DNA from: JANMES01 sp038229715 | GTDB lineage: Bacteria; Planctomycetota; Phycisphaerae; Tepidisphaerales; Tepidisphaeraceae | NCBI GenBank assembly: GCA_038229715.1 | Contig: JBBROD010000017.1 | Location: 1 to 64,000 of the forward strand | Reading direction: 5' to 3' | Length of the DNA stretch: 64,000 bases | Shown: in pieces, positions 58,482-64,000 of the stretch | Layout: each line of letters starts with the position of its first letter | Position numbering within the stretch: the stretch's first letter is position 1 | The notes under the pieces: model-generated | What the model was told of the DNA's origin: nothing | The model's database searches: none | The model's input: only the letters and a program-made list of their open reading frames with translations | Program-made: the position numbers and the translations under genes

Positions 58482-58791
58482 ACCTGGCCGCCAGAAATTC
58501 CAGCGGCAGGATGACTTGGCTGCTCTGGTGATTCTCCCGCCCATTGAGCACGTAAAAAACCTGCTTGCCGCTGCGCCGGTTCGACACCACTTTGCTCTCG
58601 CGGAGCAATCCAAGGTGATGGCTCACCGTCGGCTGCGGAAGGTTCAGTTCTTCACATAAGCTCGTGACGTTTCGTTCCCCGCGGGAAAGCAGCAGTACGA
58701 TCGTCAACCTGGTTTTGTCTGACAACAGCCGGAAGAGCGATGTGAGTTGCTTCATTTCCAGTTCAGACATGCCGGGCCCAATTTGTGTCAT
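58444..58791 (-). CDS. ArsR/SmtB-family transcriptional regulator
   Basis: This encodes 115 aa from the ATG at 58791 (GAGG six bases upstream). Winged helix with LFRLLSDKTRLTIVLLLSRG, LCEELNLPQPTVSHHLGLLR (recognition helix) and VVSNRRSGKQVFYVLNG (wing). No cysteine pair of a metal-binding ArsR is visible (the only Cys is in the LCEEL segment), so it may sense something else. It converges on the ABC ATPase gene. Its own promoter region (58792-59000) is about 200 bases and may contain its operator, which I could not define. Confidence 0.88.
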   Translation of the reverse strand: MTQIGPGMSELEMKQLTSLFRLLSDKTRLTIVLLLSRGERNVTSLCEELNLPQPTVSHHLGLLRESKVVSNRRSGKQVFYVLNGRENHQSSQVILPLEFLAARFNVKISLQQQAE

Positions 58792-59004
58792 TCAAAACCT
58801 CGAATGTGCGTTAAAGTTCTGTAACGCCGTACTATAGGACAGCATTTCCCCGCCGGTCAAAAGGCAGATGAGTTTGTTTAAAGATTTTTCTGAGGCGGGC
58901 CGGAATTGTCATCAATGCAAGACGTGCAATCGATAAGTCGTCTGCCGTCGCGCGGACTTGACCGTCAAACTCGTCTCATTAGAATGCTCCGCTCGGATTC
59001 ATCC

Positions 59005-59075
59005 GGGGCGATGGTCTAACGGGATGACGGCTGAATCGCATTCAGCAAATCGGGGTTCGATTCCCCGTCGCTCCA
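59005..59075 (+). tRNA. tRNA-Ala (anticodon CGC), unusual D arm
   Basis: A 71-nt cloverleaf: acceptor GGGGCGA/TCGCTCC with a G3-U70 pair, the alanine identity element; anticodon stem GCTGA/TCAGC with loop ATCGCAT (anticodon CGC, codon GCG); T stem CGGGG/CCCCG with TTCGATT; discriminator A. The D arm GGTCTAACGGGATGAC is closer to that of Glu/Gln-type tRNAs than to ordinary tRNA-Ala. CCA not encoded. Confidence 0.8.
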
Positions 59076-59171
59076 TTCTACGCGGCCGAGTACGGCCTTG
59101 CTCATGGCAGGCCATCTTCTCGGCCGAGTCGAATCAAACCGGATTTTCAGGGGCTTTTCCGTCACATCACT

Positions 59172-60122
59172 TCAGGCCAGGCTGGCGAGATGTCCGGCCG
59201 TGAGCTTCACGTTCGCTGACTCTAACGCTTCGATCAAATGATCGGCCTTGGTCGTGCCGAGGATTGGGATGACCGGGAACGGGTGCTGCCTAAGCCATGC
59301 GAGTGCGATCTGATTCGTCGACGCTCCGAGCTCTTTCGCAATAGCCTGGGCGGCCGCCAGGCGACGGCGGGTGATCGGGTTGTCGTACTGCTTCTTCAAT
59401 CGCGACGGATCAGCGAACCCGCCGTTGACCGTCGGCGCGAACGGTATGGCCGGGAAATTGTTCTGCACGTACCACTCGATCTCGGCCGGGTCATCATTCA
59501 GCACCTGGTGCGTGTGATCCCACGAGTCGGGCGGGATGAAATGCGCCACATTCCACATCGGCTGCGAGGCGACAAACCCCGGCTTGCCCGCGCGCTGCGC
59601 ATACGCGTTGGCGGCGGTGAAGCGCTTTCTCGACCAGTTGCTGCCGGCAAAATACCGAATCCGCCCGGCCGCCACCTCCGCGGCGAGGCAGTCGATAAGT
59701 TCCGGCACGGGCACGCGCGTGTCGTCGCGGTGCAGAAAGTACAGATCGATGCAATCGAGTTGCATTCGATCGAGACTCTCGCGGATGTCCGATCGAATCG
59801 CGTCCGGCGAGCAATAATTCGCGGGCCGCTCGTAACCCGTCAAGCCGTAGTGCCCGCCCTTGGTCGAGACAACAACCTGATCGCGCCGATCGCGCCGATC
59901 GCGCCGCACGAACCGCCCAAGCAGCCGCTCCGGCTCGCCCAGCGCGTCGGCCCAGAACGCGTAAACGTGGGCCGAGTCAAAAAAGTTTCCGCCGGCTTCG
60001 CGGAACTGATCGTACAGGCGCGCGACATCCGCTTCCGATTTCTCACGCCACTCCGCCGTGCCGTAGCAGAATGCCGATACTTTCAGATCCGTCGCGGGTA
60101 GAGCGATAAGAGGGAGCGACAT
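59172..60122 (-). CDS. Aldo/keto reductase
   Basis: This encodes 316 aa, a TIM barrel NADPH-dependent oxidoreductase. Catalytic tetrad visible: Asp and Tyr in NFFDSAHVYAFW, Lys in VVVSTKGGHYG and His in LYFLHRDDTR. The C-terminus has PVIPILGTTKADHLIEALES for the cofactor phosphate. An unusual RRDRRDRRDQ stretch at about 73-82 comes from a 9-base triplet repeat in the gene. Substrate unknown; the related family includes sugar aldehyde reductases. Confidence 0.88.
   Translation of the reverse strand: MSLPLIALPATDLKVSAFCYGTAEWREKSEADVARLYDQFREAGGNFFDSAHVYAFWADALGEPERLLGRFVRRDRRDRRDQVVVSTKGGHYGLTGYERPANYCSPDAIRSDIRESLDRMQLDCIDLYFLHRDDTRVPVPELIDCLAAEVAAGRIRYFAGSNWSRKRFTAANAYAQRAGKPGFVASQPMWNVAHFIPPDSWDHTHQVLNDDPAEIEWYVQNNFPAIPFAPTVNGGFADPSRLKKQYDNPITRRRLAAAQAIAKELGASTNQIALAWLRQHPFPVIPILGTTKADHLIEALESANVKLTAGHLASLA
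59880..59906 (-). repeat. 9-base tandem repeat inside the aldo/keto reductase gene
   Basis: ATCGCGCCG occurs three times without change, giving Arg-Arg-Asp three times in the protein, in a surface loop before the strand with the catalytic lysine. It could vary in copy number between strains. Confidence 0.7.
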
Positions 60123-60299
60123 GACGACTCAGCCTTTCGTAACATGAACCAACGACCGGAACTCGGCCCGATCTGAGAACTTCCATCGTTATCGCGGCCC
60201 CCAGGGTCTGCGACGCGTTTCAGCGTCGGACGAGAAGCAGTGTTGGGAGTCGCCGGCCCTCCATGCGGCCGGCCTCTGATACGTTCGCCGATTGCCTCG

Positions 60300-61367
60300 T
60301 CACCTTTGGGGAAAAACCCGTTCATCAAGTAGATAAAGAAAGATTTCCGCACCGTGCCAGGTGTGCGGCGAACAAACGCGCGCGGTTGCAAAATCAGGCG
60401 CGACAATCCGCATCCGCCGATAGTTTGCTTCGCTTCCCTTGCCTTCGCGGGTGAGCGGAAAGCTGTCGGCTTCAATGGGTTCCGGCGGCGGATCGCCGTA
60501 GAAGTGCGCGTTGGCCCAGTTGAGATACGGGTACGGCTCGGCCCGAAGCGGGTCCGGCTCCCATCGCTTGCCATCGACGTGCTGGTCGCGGAAATCCATC
60601 CAGAAGAGCGCGCTGTAGGAATCGAACACGGCCGGAATTTTCCAGGCCGAATGATCCATCCCGAGCGCCGCGAGGCCGAACTTAAGCCACTTCGTCTGGT
60701 AGACGGGGTGCTGCGCGTAATCTGTTGTGCCGACGAGATGATCGCTGGTCGCGCACTTGGGGATTTCCGCCATGACCTTTTCCACCACCGGATGATCCCG
60801 GCCGTCGCTCAGGCTCGCAAGGTAAAGTACCTGGCCCAGATTGTCCGGCTCGGCGGAGGAGTTGTTGAAATCGTAACGCTTATAGATCCCCGCGATCCAT
60901 TCATCGAGGAGCCCGGCGTTGCCGGTTTTGGCCAGTGCCATCGCCATCATGGCCGAGTCGCGATACCACGGCCGCGGGTAGACCCAGATATTCGGCACCG
61001 GCCCCCATGGCAGCACGTGGATCAGCAACTCCGCGTGCAGGGCCCGCAGCAAATCGGCTCGGGGATGACCCGCAAACGTCGGCAGCCGAACGGGACTTCG
61101 CGTGATGCAACGGCGGTCACCGTGCTCTTCGATCCACACGCCTTCTTCGTCTTCTACGACGATGACTACTCCGTCACCGGTTTCCAGCACGACGCGATAG
61201 TCGGCCGGCTCGAATGAAACAGAACGCACATTCCAGGCATAAATTATCTCGCCGTTCAATGCGTCACGCAGCGTGCCACTCTGGTACACGACCTTGCGAC
61301 GATGGCCGAAGCCGAAAAGAAGGAAGCGCTCGCAGGTTGGAAAAGTGTTCGCTGAAGAATCCGCCAT
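60300..61367 (-). CDS. Six-hairpin (alpha/alpha toroid) glycosidase-like protein
   Basis: This encodes 355 aa, no signal peptide. The N-terminal 90 residues form a small beta domain (LLFGFGHRRKVVYQSGTLRD). The rest reads like an alpha/alpha toroid as in six-hairpin glycosidases: IWVYPRPWYRDSAMMAMALA, GLLDEWIAGIYKRYDFNNSS, then FRDQHVDGKRWEP and late HTWHGAEIFLYLLD. Acidic residues that could be catalytic lie in those parts (the Asp of WYRDS and a late Glu). Substrate unknown. It lies between the reductase and the thiolase, all on the minus strand. Confidence 0.6.
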   Translation of the reverse strand: MADSSANTFPTCERFLLFGFGHRRKVVYQSGTLRDALNGEIIYAWNVRSVSFEPADYRVVLETGDGVVIVVEDEEGVWIEEHGDRRCITRSPVRLPTFAGHPRADLLRALHAELLIHVLPWGPVPNIWVYPRPWYRDSAMMAMALAKTGNAGLLDEWIAGIYKRYDFNNSSAEPDNLGQVLYLASLSDGRDHPVVEKVMAEIPKCATSDHLVGTTDYAQHPVYQTKWLKFGLAALGMDHSAWKIPAVFDSYSALFWMDFRDQHVDGKRWEPDPLRAEPYPYLNWANAHFYGDPPPEPIEADSFPLTREGKGSEANYRRMRIVAPDFATARVCSPHTWHGAEIFLYLLDERVFPQR

Positions 61368-61407
61368 ATTCGCCCTCCAGATTCGTGCTGACTTGAACCC
61401 GGCCAGC

Positions 61408-62586
61408 TTAGCAAAGCTCCACCGCCATCGCCACCGCTTCGCCGCCGCCGATGCAGAGCGTGGTGATGCCGATCTTGCTCTTCCGTTCTTCCATGGCGTT
61501 GAGAAGCGTGACGAGCGTGCGGGCGCCGCTGGCGCCGATCGGATGGCCGATCGCTACGGCGCCGCCGAGGACGTTTACTTTTTCGTGCGGGATATTCAAA
61601 TCCTTCATCGCCGCCATCGGCACGACGGCGAAGGCTTCGTTGATCTCGAAAAGATCGACGTCGGCTACCTTCAGGTGCAACTTATCAAGCAAACGAGTGA
61701 GCGCGCCGATCGGCGCGAGCGTGAACCACTCCGGCTCGCGCGAGGCGGTGGAATAGCCCAGGATTTTCGCACGCGGCTTCACGCCGAGCGCTTTCACGCT
61801 TTCGTCCGAGAGCGCGACCACCGCCGCCGCGCCGTCGTTGATGCCGGAAGCGTTGCCGGCCGTCACGGTTCCGTCCTTGCCGAACGCGGGGCGGAGTTGT
61901 CGGAGCTTTTTCTCGTCGAACCGCTTGGGCTGCTCATCGAGTTCGACGACGGCCGTCGCCTTGCCCGCGGGAACGGTCACCGGCACGATTTCGCGCGCGA
62001 AAGCCCCGCTGGCCTGCGCCGCCAGCGCCCGCTTGTAGCTGGCGACGGCAAAATCGTCCTGCTGCTCGCGGGTGAAGCTGTACTTGGTCGCGCACTGATC
62101 GCCACAGGTTCCCATCGAGAGGTGGCTGTACGCATCGGTCAGGCCGTCGTGCAGCATGGAGTCGATCAACTCGCCGTTGCCGAAACGATAACCCTGCCGG
62201 GCTTTGGTGAGCAGATACGGCGAGCGGCTCATGTTCTCCATGCCGCCGGCGACGACGACGGATGCGTCGCCGCACTGAATCGCCTGGGCCGCGAGCATGA
62301 CCGCCTTCAATCCCGAGCCGCAGACTTTGCTGATATTGGTCGCGCCGACGTTCACTCCCAGCCCCGCGCCGATCGCCGCTTGCCGAGTCGGGTTCTGCCC
62401 CACGCCGGCGGGCAGCACGTTGCCCATGATGACTTCGTCCACCCGATCGCCGGGCACCCCCGCACGCTCCAGCGCTGCGCGAATGACCGCGCTGCCCAGC
62501 ACGGTCGCCGGCACCTCGGCCAGCACGCCGTTCAACGCACCGATCGCCGTTCGTACCGGGCCGGCCAAAAACACTTCGCTTTTCAT
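61408..62586 (-). CDS. Acetyl-CoA acetyltransferase (thiolase)
   Basis: This encodes 392 aa. Thiolase signatures: active-site Cys in SKVCGSGLKAVMLAAQ (about 88), NASGINDGAAAVV, LGGAVAIGHPIGASGART with the catalytic His and TTLCIGGGEAVAMAVE with the second Cys. Length and active sites fit a biosynthetic or degradative acetyl-CoA C-acetyltransferase; which of the two cannot be told. An AMP-dependent synthetase gene diverges from it, so acetoacetyl-CoA metabolism is a likely theme. Confidence 0.93.
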   Translation of the reverse strand: MKSEVFLAGPVRTAIGALNGVLAEVPATVLGSAVIRAALERAGVPGDRVDEVIMGNVLPAGVGQNPTRQAAIGAGLGVNVGATNISKVCGSGLKAVMLAAQAIQCGDASVVVAGGMENMSRSPYLLTKARQGYRFGNGELIDSMLHDGLTDAYSHLSMGTCGDQCATKYSFTREQQDDFAVASYKRALAAQASGAFAREIVPVTVPAGKATAVVELDEQPKRFDEKKLRQLRPAFGKDGTVTAGNASGINDGAAAVVALSDESVKALGVKPRAKILGYSTASREPEWFTLAPIGALTRLLDKLHLKVADVDLFEINEAFAVVPMAAMKDLNIPHEKVNVLGGAVAIGHPIGASGARTLVTLLNAMEERKSKIGITTLCIGGGEAVAMAVELC

Positions 62587-62693
62587 CTCACGCTCCTCGA
62601 TCGAAATCTTGTGCGATTACTGGTGCGGGAATAGTCGCCCGCAGTTTGGTATCTTACGTTCGATCAACGGCCCGGGCGAATCCCGGGCGATCG

Positions 62694-62781
62694 GGTAGTG
62701 CGTCAGTTGGAATTCTCGCGCCCGGTGCATCTCACGCCGGTCGCTGTGCGACCGGCATGAGATTCAAACTGACCCACGACC
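62694..62781. repeat. Small palindromic element with GGTAGTG-type ends
   Basis: Ends GGTAGTGCGTCAGTTGGAAT (62694-62713) and the complement of ATTCAAACTGACCCACGACC (62762-62781) match at most positions. Inside is a hairpin with arms like ATCTCACGCCGGTCGC and GCGACCGGCATGAGAT. About 88 bases, no gene: miniature-element-like. The end sequence is the same type as that which brackets the toxin-antitoxin segment at 11.9-13.1 kb. Confidence 0.7.
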
Positions 62782-62800
62782 GACGATTGCAGGAGCGGCG

Positions 62801-64000
62801 ATGAAGGACGACCTACGACTCAGCGAACTCTACTCCCGCGGCATTGCCCCCGGCGAGGCGGAGAAAATCCTTTCATGGATCGATTCCGCGCACCAGCGGA
62901 ACGAGCCGGAAAAAGCGTGGTCGCGCATCTCCTCGCAAATCCTCACGCCCGCCCACGCTTTCTCACTGCACGCCTGGCTGTACGAACAGTGCTACGGCAC
63001 CGACGCCGGCCCGGCGTGGTTGCCGTCGGCGGAAGTCGTCGAACGCGCAAACGTCACCGCCGCTGCGAAATCGCTCGGCCTGGCGGATTACGCTTCGCTG
63101 CACCGCTGGTCGGCGGAACTGCGCGAGGCATACTGGGCGCTCGCGATCGAGCGGCTGGGGATTCGATTCAGCCGTTCTTATGCAAAGATCGTAGACGCGA
63201 CGGAACCGACCCGGCCGAAATGGTTGATCGGCGCGGCGATGAACATCGTCGAAAGCTGCTTCCAGGCCGGCGACGATAAGCCCGCGATCATCGAAGGCGG
63301 CCAATCTGCCTCGCGCACGTGGACCTACGGCGAACTGAAAAAGCTGACCGCCCGCGTGGCGCACGGTTTAGCCGTTCGCGGCGTAAAGCCCGGCGATGCG
63401 GTCGGCGTCGTTATGCCGATGACACCGCGATCGGTCGCGATTTATCTCGGCATCATCGCCGCCGGTGCCGTGGTTGTTTCGATCGCCGACAGCTTCGCCG
63501 CGGAAGAAATCGCCACGCGGCTGCGGCTCGCGGGGGCGAAACTCGCGTTCACGCAGGACGTGGTGCCCTGGGCCGCCAAGCAGTTGCCGCTGTACGCGAA
63601 AATGGTCGAAGCCAAAGCGCCGGCGACGATCGTGCTCGCCGCGGGCGAAAAGATCGCGGGCGCCATTCGCGCCGGCGACTTTTCGTTCGATAATTTTCTA
63701 AGTACGGATGATTCATTCAAACCCGTGCCGCGCAGCCCGCAGGAACCGATCAACATCCTCTTCTCCTCCGGCACCACCGGCGAGCCCAAGGCCATTCCGT
63801 GGGATCACACCGTGCCGATCAAGTGCGCCGCCGACGCGCATTTTCACCAGGATATTCATCCCGGCGATGTCACCTGCTGGCCGACGAATCTTGGGTGGAT
63901 GATGGGGCCGTGGCTGATTTTTGCGACACTGATCAACCGTGCGACGATGGCGCTCTACGCCCAAGCGCCCACCGACGCCGGCTTCGGCCGATTCGTGAGC
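62801..64000 (+). CDS. AMP-dependent acyl-CoA synthetase, cut by the window end
   Basis: At least 400 aa from the ATG at 62801 (AGGAG five bases upstream); the frame is still open at the window end. An N-terminal extension of about 140 residues precedes the adenylation domain, whose phosphate loop is LFSSGTTGEPKAIPWDHT, followed by HPGDVTCWPTNLGWMMGPWL. This style resembles acetyl- or acetoacetyl-CoA synthetases (ACS-like, as in the plant AAE17/18 group) that convert a carboxylate, ATP and CoA to acyl-CoA. The divergent thiolase fits a short-chain acyl-CoA pathway. The rest of the gene lies beyond 64000. Confidence 0.88.
   Translation, partial: MKDDLRLSELYSRGIAPGEAEKILSWIDSAHQRNEPEKAWSRISSQILTPAHAFSLHAWLYEQCYGTDAGPAWLPSAEVVERANVTAAAKSLGLADYASLHRWSAELREAYWALAIERLGIRFSRSYAKIVDATEPTRPKWLIGAAMNIVESCFQAGDDKPAIIEGGQSASRTWTYGELKKLTARVAHGLAVRGVKPGDAVGVVMPMTPRSVAIYLGIIAAGAVVVSIADSFAAEEIATRLRLAGAKLAFTQDVVPWAAKQLPLYAKMVEAKAPATIVLAAGEKIAGAIRAGDFSFDNFLSTDDSFKPVPRSPQEPINILFSSGTTGEPKAIPWDHTVPIKCAADAHFHQDIHPGDVTCWPTNLGWMMGPWLIFATLINRATMALYAQAPTDAGFGRFVS

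Noticed and set aside
1..64000. CRISPR array or complete insertion sequence
   Set aside because: No regular repeat-spacer array was seen; there is no transposase gene, only a recombinase, a recombinase fragment and palindromic elements.

Overview
The window is about 64 kb of GC-rich bacterial chromosome. Several signs point to a planctomycete, most likely of the Phycisphaerae/Tepidisphaera type. These are a DUF1580-like gene, a tyrosine integrase with the planctomycete-style N-terminus (MPKLINHVPKYCRHRASGQ), many palindromic intergenic repeats, a type A2 cytochrome oxidase with inserted periplasmic loops, and a giant multihaem protein beside it. The taxonomic call is inference; there is no rRNA gene in the window.

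Layout. (1) 1-14.4 kb is an accessory region that ends at a tyrosine integrase beside a tRNA-Gly gene, so it is probably the right end of an integrative element. It carries a tightly coupled plus-strand operon (HTH/excisionase-like protein, DUF1580-like protein, a 27-aa ORF, a Spo11-like TOPRIM protein, a primase-polymerase, a 39-aa ORF). A type I restriction-modification operon follows in the order hsdR-hsdS-X-Y-hsdM, with two unnamed genes X and Y inside it. Then come an integrase fragment, a Panacea antitoxin with a candidate toxin bracketed by inverted repeats, a small basic protein and the integrase. (2) 14.4-23.2 kb is housekeeping: fabI, a NitT/TauT/ThiXYZ-like ABC transporter, an LptE-like lipoprotein, a protein that is only the membrane and periplasmic part of FtsH, a BamD-like TPR protein, a DinB-like protein, recO and tRNA-Lys. 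(3) 23.2-42.5 kb holds a hybrid histidine kinase, a VOC protein, ftsH, a GNAT enzyme, folP, the c-di-AMP synthase cdaA with its YbbR partner, proA, a GtrA-methyltransferase fusion with a GT-C glycosyltransferase, a secreted hydrolase, lutABC and a TPR lipoprotein. (4) 42.7-58.5 kb is one long respiratory cluster: a 1854-aa eight-haem protein with a C-terminal cupredoxin-like domain, a free cupredoxin-like protein, coxB, coxA, ctaA, ctaB, a cupredoxin-like lipoprotein where a Sco gene would be expected, coxC, coxD and an ABC ATPase that faces an ArsR regulator. (5) 58.8-64 kb carries tRNA-Ala, an aldo/keto reductase, a toroid glycosidase-like protein, a thiolase and a truncated acyl-CoA synthetase.

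The best leads for something new are the X-Y pair inside the type I R-M operon, the octahaem-cupredoxin/oxidase cluster in which subunits I, II and III all carry extra extracytoplasmic segments, the stand-alone FtsH anchor protein, and the repeat-bracketed Panacea toxin-antitoxin pair. All calls come from reading the sequence and from recalled family knowledge; no database search was run.
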